Shown here: in pieces, positions 26,696 to 35,581 of the stretch | Numbering within the stretch: position 1 is the stretch's first letter | Layout: the number at the start of each line of letters is the position of its first letter | NCBI RefSeq assembly: GCF_000011065.1 | Contig: NC_004663.1 | Coordinates: 4,712,001 to 4,776,000 of the forward strand | DNA: 64,000 nt | Source of the DNA: Bacteroides thetaiotaomicron VPI-5482 | Lineage (GTDB): Bacteria; Bacteroidota; Bacteroidia; Bacteroidales; Bacteroidaceae | Direction: 5' to 3' | Notes under the pieces: generated by a model | Databases searched by the model: none | The model's input: only the letters and a program-made list of their open reading frames with translations | Told to the model about the DNA's origin: nothing | Made by a program: the position numbers and the translations under genes

Positions 26696-29173
26696 ATGAA
26701 ACATTTACTTCTACTATTTAGTGTATTATTATTATCATTGCAGCCGGCCGCATTTGCCGCAACGCATGAAACGACTGCTACTCCCGATTCAGTATCCCTT
26801 TTTGCCTACGCCACCCGAGGTGACGACGGCCGTAGCGGACTCCGCTTTGCATGGAGCATGGACGGAAAACATTGGTTTGAAATAGGACGAAACTACGGCT
26901 ATCTTCGTTGCGATTACAGCCGTTGGGGATCGCAGAAGAAGATGCTCGACCCGAATCTGAAACAACTCCCCGGCGGGGAATGGCTCTGTGTCTGGAAGTT
27001 GAACGACCACGATGGATACGGTCAGGCCAGATCAAAAGACCTGATCTACTGGGAAGCTCAGCAATATCCCCGTACGACTTCCGATTTTGAAGGAACAAGA
27101 GTCAAAGCAAAGATTGCCGGACACGAAGAAACGGGAACTGTCAGCCAAGTGCCCTGGTCGGTAGTGGACGGACTGACCCAAACCTACGAACGGAACCAAT
27201 ACCGTAACTCCCTGTATGGCGAACGCCCTGTACAGGATAAAGAACGCTTTGCCGGACTGAAATCGGTCAAAGCCACCGTCACAGCACAACCGGAAGAAAC
27301 AAAAGAAATCAGCGACTTATTGATGGGTATCTTCTTCGAAGACATCAACTACTCCGCCGACGGCGGCCTGTATGCCGAACTGATCCAGAACCGGGACTTC
27401 GAATACGAGCCGTCCGACCGTGAAGGGGACAAGAACTGGAACAGCACCCATTCATGGAAGCTGGAAGGAGAAAACGCCACCTTTACCATATCGACTTCGG
27501 ACCCTATCCATCCGAACAATCCGCATTATGCCGTCTTGAAGACGAACCAGCCGGGAGCCGCCCTGACCAACACCGGTTTTGACGGAATCGCCCTTAAAGC
27601 AGGCGAGAAATATGATTTCTCCCTGTTTGCCCGTATCCCGGAAGGTAGCAAGTCCGGAAAACTACTGGTACGCCTCGTAGATGCCGACGGCACCGTACAG
27701 GGTGAAACGACAGTTACCGTCTCTTCCCGTTCGTGGAAAACGTATAAAGCAGTGCTGACAGCGAAAGCGTCCGCCGATACCCATCTGGAACTTCACCCGC
27801 AATCGGCAGGTGAAATCGAACTGGATATGATTTCTCTCTTCCCGCAGAATACATTCAAAGGCAGAAAGAACGGTTTGCGTCCCGACCTTGCACAGACACT
27901 TGCCGATATGCACCCGCGCTTTGTCCGTTTCCCCGGAGGCTGCGTGGCTCATGGAGACGGTTTGAAGAACATCTATCAATGGAAAAACACCATCGGACCG
28001 CTGGAAGCCCGTAAACCTGCCCGTAACCTTTGGGGATATCATCAGAGCATGGGACTGGGTTATTATGAATACTTCCAGTTCTGCGAAGATATAGGTGCGG
28101 AACCGCTTCCGGTGCTGGCGGCAGGTGTACCTTGTCAGAATTCCGCTTGTCATGGCGATTTGAGAGGCGGTCAGCAAGGCGGTATCCCGATGAGCGAGAT
28201 GGGTGCTTACATTCAGGATATCCTCGACCTGATAGAATGGGCGAACGGTGATGCAAAGAAAACCAAATGGGGCAAGATACGTGCCGAATCCGGTCATCCG
28301 AAGCCTTTCAATCTGAAATATATCGGCATCGGCAATGAAGACTTGATCACCGATGTCTTCGAAGAACGCTTCACGATGATATACCTTGCTATCAAAGAGA
28401 AATATCCGGAGATAATCGTTGTCGGCACAGTAGGTCCTTTCAATGAGGGAACAGACTATGTGGAAGGCTGGAAACTGGCGGACAAACTCGGTGTTCCGAT
28501 GGTAGACGAACATTATTATCAGTCTCCGGGATGGTTCCTGCACAATCAGGACTTCTATGACAAGTACGACCGCTCTAAAAAGACGAAAGTATATCTGGGC
28601 GAATATGCCACTCACATCCCCGGACGCAGAGCGAATATGGAAACAGCTTTGACCGAAGCACTTTATCTGGCTGCTTTGGAACGGAATGGAGATGTAGTGC
28701 ACATGAGTTCTTATGCTCCTCTGCTGGCAAAAGACGGGCGGACGCAGTGGAATCCGGACCTGATCTACTTCAACAATCGGGAAGTAAGACCGACAACGGG
28801 ATACTATGTGCAGAAACTGTACGGTCAGAACGCAGGCGACCATTACATCCCTTCACAGATAAACCTTGATAATCAGGACGGTCGCGTAAAACTCCGTGTT
28901 GGTTCTTCCATCGTTCGTGATAGTAAGACGGGGGATGTGATTGTGAAACTGGTGAATCTGTTGCCCGTCAGCATAGAGACGGATGTCCGGTTGCCGGGAA
29001 TGGATGGTATCCAGTCTTCCGCTACGCGGACTGTACTGGCAGGTGCACCCGAGACGACTCCGCTTCCGGTGACGGATACGATAGAGGCAGGAACCAGCTT
29101 CAAGCAGGAATTGCCTGCTTATTCGTTCACGGTCATCCGCTTGAAGACACAAAAGGGAAAAAATAAGCAATAA
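26696..29173 (+). CDS. GH51 alpha-L-arabinofuranosidase with propeller-like N-terminal extension
   Basis: An 825-aa exported enzyme, starting at the ATG 26696 (MKHLLLLFSVLLLSL signal peptide) rather than an upstream in-frame ATG at 26666 that lacks a signal. Residues ~30-130 resemble part of a GH43 propeller (SVSLFAYATRGDDG, LRFAWSMDGKHWFEIG, ARSKDLIYWEAQQYP). From ~200 the GH51 enzyme follows, with IFFEDINYSADGGLYAELIQNRDFE, the acid/base glutamate in GIGNEDLI (E548) and the nucleophile in VYLGEYATH (E636). It ends with a beta-sandwich. It releases alpha-L-arabinofuranose from arabinan, arabinoxylan or arabinogalactan side chains. It is the last gene of the GH35 operon. Confidence 0.9.
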   Translation: MKHLLLLFSVLLLSLQPAAFAATHETTATPDSVSLFAYATRGDDGRSGLRFAWSMDGKHWFEIGRNYGYLRCDYSRWGSQKKMLDPNLKQLPGGEWLCVWKLNDHDGYGQARSKDLIYWEAQQYPRTTSDFEGTRVKAKIAGHEETGTVSQVPWSVVDGLTQTYERNQYRNSLYGERPVQDKERFAGLKSVKATVTAQPEETKEISDLLMGIFFEDINYSADGGLYAELIQNRDFEYEPSDREGDKNWNSTHSWKLEGENATFTISTSDPIHPNNPHYAVLKTNQPGAALTNTGFDGIALKAGEKYDFSLFARIPEGSKSGKLLVRLVDADGTVQGETTVTVSSRSWKTYKAVLTAKASADTHLELHPQSAGEIELDMISLFPQNTFKGRKNGLRPDLAQTLADMHPRFVRFPGGCVAHGDGLKNIYQWKNTIGPLEARKPARNLWGYHQSMGLGYYEYFQFCEDIGAEPLPVLAAGVPCQNSACHGDLRGGQQGGIPMSEMGAYIQDILDLIEWANGDAKKTKWGKIRAESGHPKPFNLKYIGIGNEDLITDVFEERFTMIYLAIKEKYPEIIVVGTVGPFNEGTDYVEGWKLADKLGVPMVDEHYYQSPGWFLHNQDFYDKYDRSKKTKVYLGEYATHIPGRRANMETALTEALYLAALERNGDVVHMSSYAPLLAKDGRTQWNPDLIYFNNREVRPTTGYYVQKLYGQNAGDHYIPSQINLDNQDGRVKLRVGSSIVRDSKTGDVIVKLVNLLPVSIETDVRLPGMDGIQSSATRTVLAGAPETTPLPVTDTIEAGTSFKQELPAYSFTVIRLKTQKGKNKQ

Positions 29174-29243
29174 ACTGGTTTTCAATAGGGGTTAGTTTAT
29201 TTTGGGGGAGGGGTGCTCACCTATCATCTCCCCCTGTGGGTAG

Positions 29244-29448
29244 GGGCTGACTAAAAAGTCAATAGTATCCTAAATCTCCTCCTTCGGGAAGGAAGAGTAC
29301 CCGTAGGGGGAGGTGGTAGGTGAATACATAATCCTGTCATTTACAAAGAAATAGGAACAAACATTATTTTTCCTACCACCTCGGTCTTCGACCACTCCTC
29401 CTTCCCGAAGGAGGAGATTCGAGATAGAATCGACTTTTTAGTCAGTCC
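29244..29448. mobile_element. MITE-like element with 17-bp terminal inverted repeats
   Basis: About 205 bp bounded by GGGCTGACTAAAAAGTC (29244-29260) and the complementary GACTTTTTAGTCAGTCC (29432-29448), matching at 16 of 17 positions. Inside, further arms pair: the TCTCCTCCTTCGGGAAGGA region near 29275-29293 with TCCTTCCCGAAGGAGGAGA near 29399-29417, and GGAGGTGGTAGG near 29312 with CCTACCACC near 29370. There is no ORF. This looks like a non-autonomous element; I recall similar sequences being dispersed in Bacteroides genomes but could not check. Confidence 0.7.
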
Positions 29449-29629
29449 AGGTTTAGGTATTATTGACTTTTGTACCTTCTCTTTTCTTCTTCATAATAGA
29501 AAAGATGGTTTTCATCTTTCACCGAATGGGTAGTTCGTTTGCTGTCTATAGTGTAATCAGCCGTAAGATAGTACTAAAGTTCTCTTTAACCTCTTGCATC
29601 TTTGCTTTTTCCTATAGGGAAAGTAGGAA

Positions 29630-29755
29630 TAAGACACCGATATCTTTAGTTGTTCACGGCCGTGAACAGGTCTGATCACATCCGTGAAGAGCATTGCTCA
29701 CGGTCGTGATCAACTCTTGCCACGGCCGTGAACAACTAACAATATCAGTGTCTTA
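29630..29755. repeat. Four-unit palindromic array (22-bp period) inside a 35-bp inverted repeat
   Basis: Units of the form GTTCACGGCCGTGAAC occupy 29652-29667, 29674-29689, 29696-29711 and 29718-29733. The period is exactly 22 bp; unit 1 is a perfect 16-bp palindrome and the others are degenerate. The outer flanks extend this into arms 29630-29664 and 29721-29755, complementary at 32 of 35 positions, so the block can fold into one large nested hairpin. It shares the 22-bp period, but not the unit sequence, with the array at 8899-9004. Confidence 0.88.
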
Positions 29756-29872
29756 ATGGAAGAATAAAGGCACTATAAGTGAAAGATACCGGTAGTATAT
29801 GGTATTTGTTGTATAAGGTTAGGGGCTGGATATAGGGGAACGTAATAAGTAACAAGTAATAGGATGGGGAAA

Positions 29873-29910
29873 GGTGACAATAAAATGTGTGATGTATGGC
29901 TATTGTCACC
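29873..29910. repeat. 10-bp inverted repeat in non-coding gap
   Basis: GGTGACAATA (29873-29882) pairs with TATTGTCACC (29901-29910). The same words recur imperfectly nearby (TATTATCACC, TTATTATCACC, GGTGATAAGTGACAATA up to ~29997), so 29870-30000 is a small cluster of related repeats. No gene is seen between 29756 and 30080. Confidence 0.55.
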
Positions 29911-30009
29911 CTATTATCACCACTTATTATCACCCAATGATGGCTAATAATCAGTAGGTTATCCTCAAAAGGTGATAAGTGACAATAAGAAGTATGTTTT
30001 TTACTAAGG

Positions 30010-30059
30010 AACACGAGTTCGATATAATCCAACAAGATGGACCATATCGAACTCGTGTT
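30010..30059. repeat. Perfect 16-bp inverted repeat beyond the GH31 gene
   Basis: AACACGAGTTCGATAT (30010-30025) is the exact reverse complement of 30044-30059, with an 18-nt loop. It sits 21 bp beyond the stop codon of the minus-strand GH31 gene, so it probably forms the 3' end structure of that mRNA. The T-tract is poor. Confidence 0.7.
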
Positions 30060-30080
30060 AGTTATCTGATTATCGTCAGT

Positions 30081-32555
30081 TTATAGCTTGGCAATCACTT
30101 TCTTACCTCTATAGGAGATGGATTTGTCAAAGGTGGTTGAATCTCCGTCGCCACAGCCTTTTCCCGGTTCTACAACTATGAGGTTGAATTTGCGGCTTTT
30201 CAGCATTCCTTTATAGCTGCCTTTCCGGTCGTCGATGGTCAGTGTACGGTCTTGGTCGTTCCATTTCAAGGTGATGGTGGAGTAAGCTCCCTTTTCGTAG
30301 TTATAATTGTCGAACTCATCTTCGTAAAGGGTAAATTCCGCGTTCGCTCCCGGATAGATACGGATGGTCAGATTGTCCCATTTCTTTTCCGTAGAGTATT
30401 GCACGGCGGTCCCCCAGGGGAGAATAGAGCCGGCACGGACGTAGATCGGCATAATGTCAATCGGGACTTCACGTTGCAGGGTCTGTCCGCCTTCCAGTGT
30501 TTGCCCGGTCCAGAAGTCGATCCAGCGGGCACCTTGGGGAAGGTAAACATCGGTCTTTCCGATTTTGCTCATGTCTTTCTGATGACCGTTTTGCTTCTTG
30601 TCTTGCCATGTATACAATGAATCCGTCACCGGGCGAACCAGGAAGTTGCGTCCGAACATATATTCGGTGTCCATATCGAGCACTTTCTTGTCTTTCGGGA
30701 AGTCCATCATGAGAGGGCGCATGATGCTGCCTGCTTTGCTGGTCACTTCCCAGGAAGTGCTGTAGATGTATGGTAACAGGCGGTAACGTAAGTGAGTGTA
30801 TTTTTCCAGTGCATCGTATGACCAGTCGCCTTTCTTGCCGAACTGGTAGATTTCTACGGCTACCGGACTGGAATTGTGTGAACGCATGATCGGCTGGAAT
30901 ACTCCCCACTGATACCAGCGGACGTGCAGTTCATGATAGGCGATGTTGTTTACGTTATTGTTATATCTCCATGCGAAGAAGCCACCTAGGTCTGTGTTCC
31001 AGTACGGGATGCCGCATAACGCATAGTTCAGTCCTGCCGCTAGTTGCTTGCGCATGACGGACCATTCGGAAGTTACGTCTCCGCTCCATGAATGGGAAGC
31101 ATACCGTTGCTGTCCGAGGAAGGAGGAACGGGTAAGCAGGAATACGCGTTTGTCGGAAGTAGTGGCGCGTTGGTGTTCGTATACGCCTTTGTTGGACATT
31201 AAGGGGAAGGCGTTGTGTACCCTGCGGAAAGAACCCAGATAAGTCTGCGTGTTGAAGTCCTGGTCTTTGATATCCATATGGTCCGGTTCGGTGGAGTCGA
31301 GCCACCAGGCGTCCATGCCGAGGTCGAAGATGTTCTTTTTCATTGCTTCCCAGTAGATGTCCCGTGCTACCGGATTATACGGGTCATAAGGTTTTACTCC
31401 GGCTTTGGGCGGCCACGTTTCGAAGTGGAGCAGTGCTTTCAGACTGTCCATCTTCTGATACATTTCTGTCCACGGGCCGAAGGAGGCCCATACGGAGATC
31501 ATGATGTGGGCGTTCTGCTTGTGCACGTAGTCGATCATTTCTTTGGGGCTTTTGATGCGGGGAGTGCCGTAGTCGGCGTTTTTGTCTTCTCCGTTCGGGA
31601 GGAATTTCATGTATTCCGGGTCACCCATCTTATTGATGTAGCGGGGATTCTGGAATTTCATGGAGTTCCAGTTCTCGTTGCAGCCCCAGTATTGCCAGTC
31701 TTGGATGATTCCATCCAGAGGAACTTTCAGCTCCCGGTATTTGTCTACGACTTCGCACAGTTCGTCCGGACTTTTGTAGCGTTCGCGGCATTGCCAGAAG
31801 CCCAGTGTCCAGAGAGGATACAACGGGGCTTGTCCGGTCAGGTCGCGTACTCCGGCTATGACTCCGTCGGCGTTGCCGCCGTAGATGAAGTAGTAGTCGG
31901 CACAGTCGCCTACTTCCGAGTCGAAGGAGGTTTCTTGCGGATTGTCGAGGAAGGTGGTAGGAGAGTAATTGTCCCAGTAGAGGGCATAGCCTTTGATGGA
32001 GTGGATGAAGGGGATACAGATACTCATGTTCTGGTTGCGGAGAAAGAGTTTCTGATTGCGTTGGTTCACTTTGCCGGTCTGCTGTTGCCCCAGACCGTAG
32101 ATCACTTCGTCCTTATCCAGCAGGAAAGCCTGACGGACATTGTAGGAGGGGACGCCTGCGTCATTGAAAGGGGTAAACTGTGTACCGTAGTCTTTGTCGG
32201 TCAGCAGCCGTTGCCCTAGTTTGTCAAAGAAGTGGATGCCGCCTGTTTCGGGGTTCACTTCCACTTGTATCATCTGACTGCTCAATGTTACATTTTTCCC
32301 GTTTTCACCGAAGGAAACCGGGGTTTGTTCCGGTGCTTTGATGACAACGAGGCTTTCTTTGTCGGAAGCTGTCTCGCCGGGCGTTTTATATACCCGGATG
32401 ATGGAAGGCGAATAAAATTCTACACTGACGTTCATCCCTTGTGCTGCATACTTGATGCCTTGGGAAGTGCGTTGTACGTTTTGTGCCGTACCGTTTGCGG
32501 CAATGATCATGGCCCATGCCAACAGGATGCCTGTTTTTCTTAGATTCATTTTCAT
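30081..32555 (-). CDS. GH31 alpha-xylosidase/alpha-glucosidase-type enzyme
   Basis: An 824-aa exported enzyme. The ATG at 32555 gives a clean signal peptide (MKMNLRKTGILLAWAMIIAA, cleavage near GTAQ). An in-frame ATG at 32615 lies upstream of the TACCTTTG -7 box (32583-32590) and is excluded. Features are an N-terminal beta-sandwich, the (beta/alpha)8 barrel with the nucleophile in DAWWLDSTEPDHMD (D420) and the acid/base in HSWSGDVTSEW (D493), and C-terminal beta domains. GH31 enzymes cleave terminal alpha-xylose, alpha-glucose or, less often, alpha-galactose. The WWLDSTEPD form resembles alpha-xylosidase-type members, but this is uncertain. It is downstream of, and on the same strand as, a membrane AraC regulator. 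Confidence 0.87.
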   Translation of the reverse strand: MKMNLRKTGILLAWAMIIAANGTAQNVQRTSQGIKYAAQGMNVSVEFYSPSIIRVYKTPGETASDKESLVVIKAPEQTPVSFGENGKNVTLSSQMIQVEVNPETGGIHFFDKLGQRLLTDKDYGTQFTPFNDAGVPSYNVRQAFLLDKDEVIYGLGQQQTGKVNQRNQKLFLRNQNMSICIPFIHSIKGYALYWDNYSPTTFLDNPQETSFDSEVGDCADYYFIYGGNADGVIAGVRDLTGQAPLYPLWTLGFWQCRERYKSPDELCEVVDKYRELKVPLDGIIQDWQYWGCNENWNSMKFQNPRYINKMGDPEYMKFLPNGEDKNADYGTPRIKSPKEMIDYVHKQNAHIMISVWASFGPWTEMYQKMDSLKALLHFETWPPKAGVKPYDPYNPVARDIYWEAMKKNIFDLGMDAWWLDSTEPDHMDIKDQDFNTQTYLGSFRRVHNAFPLMSNKGVYEHQRATTSDKRVFLLTRSSFLGQQRYASHSWSGDVTSEWSVMRKQLAAGLNYALCGIPYWNTDLGGFFAWRYNNNVNNIAYHELHVRWYQWGVFQPIMRSHNSSPVAVEIYQFGKKGDWSYDALEKYTHLRYRLLPYIYSTSWEVTSKAGSIMRPLMMDFPKDKKVLDMDTEYMFGRNFLVRPVTDSLYTWQDKKQNGHQKDMSKIGKTDVYLPQGARWIDFWTGQTLEGGQTLQREVPIDIMPIYVRAGSILPWGTAVQYSTEKKWDNLTIRIYPGANAEFTLYEDEFDNYNYEKGAYSTITLKWNDQDRTLTIDDRKGSYKGMLKSRKFNLIVVEPGKGCGDGDSTTFDKSISYRGKKVIAKL

Positions 32556-32582
32556 GGTTTCTTTAAGTGCTTTATGATACGG

Positions 32583-32590
32583 CAAAGGTA
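32583..32590 (-). promoter_or_regulatory. -7 box for the GH31 gene
   Basis: The minus strand reads TACCTTTG, matching TAnnTTTG, 27 nt before the ATG at 32555. It decides the start codon and gives the gene its own promoter, separate from the regulator gene upstream. Confidence 0.6.
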
Positions 32591-32639
32591 GGATGGAAGG
32601 ACGTTTTGCGGACAATAGCTATGTTGAAACAAACAACAA

Positions 32640-35354
32640 TCAGGTTGATTTCTTCGCTTTCTCCGTATATTCCGAGGGACGGCATCCATACATTTCTTGA
32701 AAACATTTGCTTAGGTAGCTGGAACTGCTGAAGCCGGTACGCTCCGCTATTTCGGTTACGCTCAGTTTGCCTTCGGCAAGTAGTTGCGCTGCTCGTTGGA
32801 GGCGGATGTTGCGGATAAAGAGGCTGGGGGACTGGTCGAGCAAAGTCACCAGTTTGCGGTAGAGTCCGGTGCGTTCCATGCAGAGGTCACGGCTTAGTTG
32901 CTCTACGGAGTAGCCGTTGACGTCAAGGTTCTTTTCTACCAGTTCTATCGCTTGCACTAAAAAGGCGGATTCTGCACTGTCCGGTTCTATGCCGTTTGGC
33001 TTTTCATTATCATCTGCCGTTTCGTTCCTGTCGCAGACGGAAGGGTGGCTTTTCTTCTCCGAACGGGCTTTCTGTTCGGCTTCATAGCTGTTGCATTGCT
33101 CTATCAGGTTGCGGATGCGGAGCAGCAGGATTTCTTCTTTATGTTGCTGTTTCATCTTTTTCTTGGTCTGATAGATATAGAGGCGGATGCTTGCTAAGAC
33201 AATCAGTAACACGAAGGCCGTATACAGAACGTAGGCGGTAGTCGTTTTCCACCAGGGAGCGTGGATAGTGACGTGTATCTTTGTGATGTTATCGTTCCAT
33301 TGTAACAGGTTGTCGGATGCAGCGACTTTGAATGTATAATCTCCCGGCGGTAGATTGGTATAGGATGCCTGCAGGATGCCGTTGCCGACTGTTGCATTCC
33401 CTTGTCCGCTGGCGAAAGCGTTCATCCATTGTTTGTCGATGCCTTCCAGTTGGTAGCGGTAGTAGGTGCGTTCGCTGTTCACGTAGTTCAGTGCCGAACA
33501 TTCGAAGGTCAGAAAGTTCTGGTTGTAGTCCAGTTCTAGGTCCTTTGTGTAAGGGGCGGCTTGTGGCAGGATGATGCGGTTTCCGTACTTTTCTCCCGTG
33601 TTTACTTTTTCACCGTAGAGATGTAAGTTGGTGAAAACCGGTTTGTAAGGCAGGCCCGGAGTGGCGGATTTATGGTCGGGACGGAAAATGGTAAAGCCGT
33701 CGATGCCTCCGAAATAGAGTGTACCGTCCGAAGACTCAAAGATAGCTCCCTGTATATATTCCTCTTCTAAAGCCCCGTCCAGTTGATTGAAGTTGGTAAA
33801 GCCGATTTCCTGATTCTCCGGATTGATATGGATGCGTGAAATGCCATTGCTGGTAGTTACCCAGATATAGTTGTTTCTGTCTTCGATGATTGATTGTACG
33901 AAGTTATTGCTCAGTCCGTTTTCACGATAGAAAATGCGGTGGGCTTGTTTATTAGGTGAGGCGGATTGATTATCTGCTGTTTGTGTGGTCGGTTTGCTGT
34001 CCGGTGTTTGCTCTTGATCGGTGAAGAGTTCCAGTCCATCGGCTGTCCCTGCCCATGTCCAGCCCCGTGTGTCGGTGCATAGAGCGGTGTATGATTGGCC
34101 TCTGTAATATTTGTTTCCCCCCCTTTGATCTAATTCCTTTGCCAATTCTGCAGAGACCGATGAGGCTGGTACAGGTAGCAGAGTCCGTGAACCGTCCTGA
34201 TCGACAGCTAACTGATAGATTGTGGAATGGCTTTTCAGATAGATATTGCCGTTATCATCTTCTGCAAAAGCTTTGACAGCGACATCCTCTTCCGGTGATG
34301 CGGGGAAAGCAGTGCGGCTGACGTGAATCAGTTTGTGTGTGGCAGGATGATGATAGAGTAATCCCCGATTGAGTGTGCCGACCCATAACCCGCCTTGGGC
34401 ATCCTGAAAGATGGTGCTGACTTCGGTCGAAACGAGCTTTCCCTTCTTTGTTTCCAGTACGGGGATGTATTGCTGTTCCCTGCTTTCGAGGTCGATGATC
34501 CAGAAACCGTGGACACAACTGATATATGCTTTATCGCCCTGTGGAGTGATGATCAGGGTGTTGAGCGTGTAGTTCTGTTCGAACAGCTTTTCCCATGTCC
34601 GGTTTTGGGGATTAAAGTAGAAGAATCCTCCTTTGCGGCCGTTGCGTAACTGGTAGAATCCTTTTTTGCTTTTGACAACGAGAGAAGTACGGTTGAAGTT
34701 CTCCTGTTCGGAGGCGGGATAAGCAGCTCTGTCATACAACTGTTTCCCGGTTTTCGGGTCGTAGCAAACGACTTCACCGGTATGATAGAATAGGTAAACC
34801 GCAAGTTCATCCGAATGTATGTCCTGTAGCTTTCGATGTTCATTCTCCGGCAGGGTGAGACGGATGCCTGTTTCCAGTTCCCGCAACTCTTGGGAAGTAA
34901 GTAGCCAGATACGTCCCGAATTGTCGACGAAAAGGTCTTCTACCGGTTCGTGTATCTCTTTTCTGCGGAAATAGGAGTCAAGGTGAGGTATGTATTTTTC
35001 TTGATGGAGATCGATGCACATCAGTTTATGATAATCTTTAATCCATAGGAGTGAATCTCCGCATTGATAGATGCGGTAACATCCTTCATACTGTTTCAGC
35101 GGGGAAACGTCTTCTGCCGTGCGGTGAAGGTAGCTGAAATGTAAGCCGTCATACAGATTGACATTCCCGTTGGTGGTGAATACCATTCTTCCGTCGGGGA
35201 GTTGGAGTATGTAGCGTATTTGGTTGTCGCTCAATCCTTGTGCCGTGTTGATCGATGTAAACAGGAAGTCGTTGGCGTCCACCGTCAGTGTCATCCTGAT
35301 ACACAGGAGGAGGAATAGTAGTATTCGGGTGTTTTTCTGGTTATTTGCCGCCAT
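32640..35354 (-). CDS. Membrane-spanning AraC-type regulator with propeller sensor, no kinase domain
   Basis: A 904-aa protein, starting at ATG 35354 (MAANNQKNTRILLFLLLCI, signal/anchor). In-frame codons further upstream precede the TATCTTTG -7 box at 35384-35391. The N-terminal ~590 residues contain two-component-regulator propeller repeats (for example GLSDNQIRYILQLPDGRMVF, GLSNNFVQSIIEDRNNYIWV). A Y_Y_Y-type domain (YYRYQLEGIDKQWM) follows, then a transmembrane helix at ~707-727. After a short coiled coil and a polar linker comes a C-terminal AraC HTH domain at ~797-904. The HisKA, HATPase and receiver domains of standard hybrid two-component systems are absent. It probably senses an oligosaccharide in the periplasm and regulates GH31 and the divergent GH97. 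Confidence 0.85.
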   Translation of the reverse strand: MAANNQKNTRILLFLLLCIRMTLTVDANDFLFTSINTAQGLSDNQIRYILQLPDGRMVFTTNGNVNLYDGLHFSYLHRTAEDVSPLKQYEGCYRIYQCGDSLLWIKDYHKLMCIDLHQEKYIPHLDSYFRRKEIHEPVEDLFVDNSGRIWLLTSQELRELETGIRLTLPENEHRKLQDIHSDELAVYLFYHTGEVVCYDPKTGKQLYDRAAYPASEQENFNRTSLVVKSKKGFYQLRNGRKGGFFYFNPQNRTWEKLFEQNYTLNTLIITPQGDKAYISCVHGFWIIDLESREQQYIPVLETKKGKLVSTEVSTIFQDAQGGLWVGTLNRGLLYHHPATHKLIHVSRTAFPASPEEDVAVKAFAEDDNGNIYLKSHSTIYQLAVDQDGSRTLLPVPASSVSAELAKELDQRGGNKYYRGQSYTALCTDTRGWTWAGTADGLELFTDQEQTPDSKPTTQTADNQSASPNKQAHRIFYRENGLSNNFVQSIIEDRNNYIWVTTSNGISRIHINPENQEIGFTNFNQLDGALEEEYIQGAIFESSDGTLYFGGIDGFTIFRPDHKSATPGLPYKPVFTNLHLYGEKVNTGEKYGNRIILPQAAPYTKDLELDYNQNFLTFECSALNYVNSERTYYRYQLEGIDKQWMNAFASGQGNATVGNGILQASYTNLPPGDYTFKVAASDNLLQWNDNITKIHVTIHAPWWKTTTAYVLYTAFVLLIVLASIRLYIYQTKKKMKQQHKEEILLLRIRNLIEQCNSYEAEQKARSEKKSHPSVCDRNETADDNEKPNGIEPDSAESAFLVQAIELVEKNLDVNGYSVEQLSRDLCMERTGLYRKLVTLLDQSPSLFIRNIRLQRAAQLLAEGKLSVTEIAERTGFSSSSYLSKCFQEMYGCRPSEYTEKAKKST

Positions 35355-35383
35355 TGGGATAAGGATTATGATGTTCGATGATG

Positions 35384-35391
35384 CAAAGATA
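35384..35391 (-). promoter_or_regulatory. -7 box for the membrane AraC regulator
   Basis: The minus strand reads TATCTTTG, 30 nt before the ATG at 35354. It rules out upstream in-frame starts. Confidence 0.55.
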
Positions 35392-35527
35392 AAAAAAGTC
35401 GGGGTTATACTTGGATAAACTGTTCTTTTTGTAAAGGGTTTCGGGAGGGAATGTCTGCATATCAATCAAAAAAGGGGGGAAATCATGCAAACGATGAAAG
35501 TTTGTATGCGAATATAATTATATTCTC

Positions 35528-35535
35528 TATTTTTG
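35528..35535 (+). promoter_or_regulatory. -7 box for the first GH97 gene
   Basis: The plus strand reads TATTTTTG, with TTTG at 35501-35504 as a possible, slightly distant -33 element (23-nt spacing). The box lies 46 nt before the ATG at 35582. The 39-bp operator of the later block 3 genes is not found here. Confidence 0.5.
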
Positions 35536-35581
35536 CTTTTGTTACAATGAGGACATTTAATCATAAAAGAAAAATAATATT

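Noticed and set aside
27662..28843. Minus-strand open frame (393 codons) opposite GH51
   Set aside because: It covers the GH51 catalytic core on the opposite strand and has no own start signal or motif.
31215..32219. Plus-strand open frame (334 codons) opposite the GH31 gene
   Set aside because: The GH31 catalytic motifs are on the minus strand; the opposite frame is a compositional shadow.
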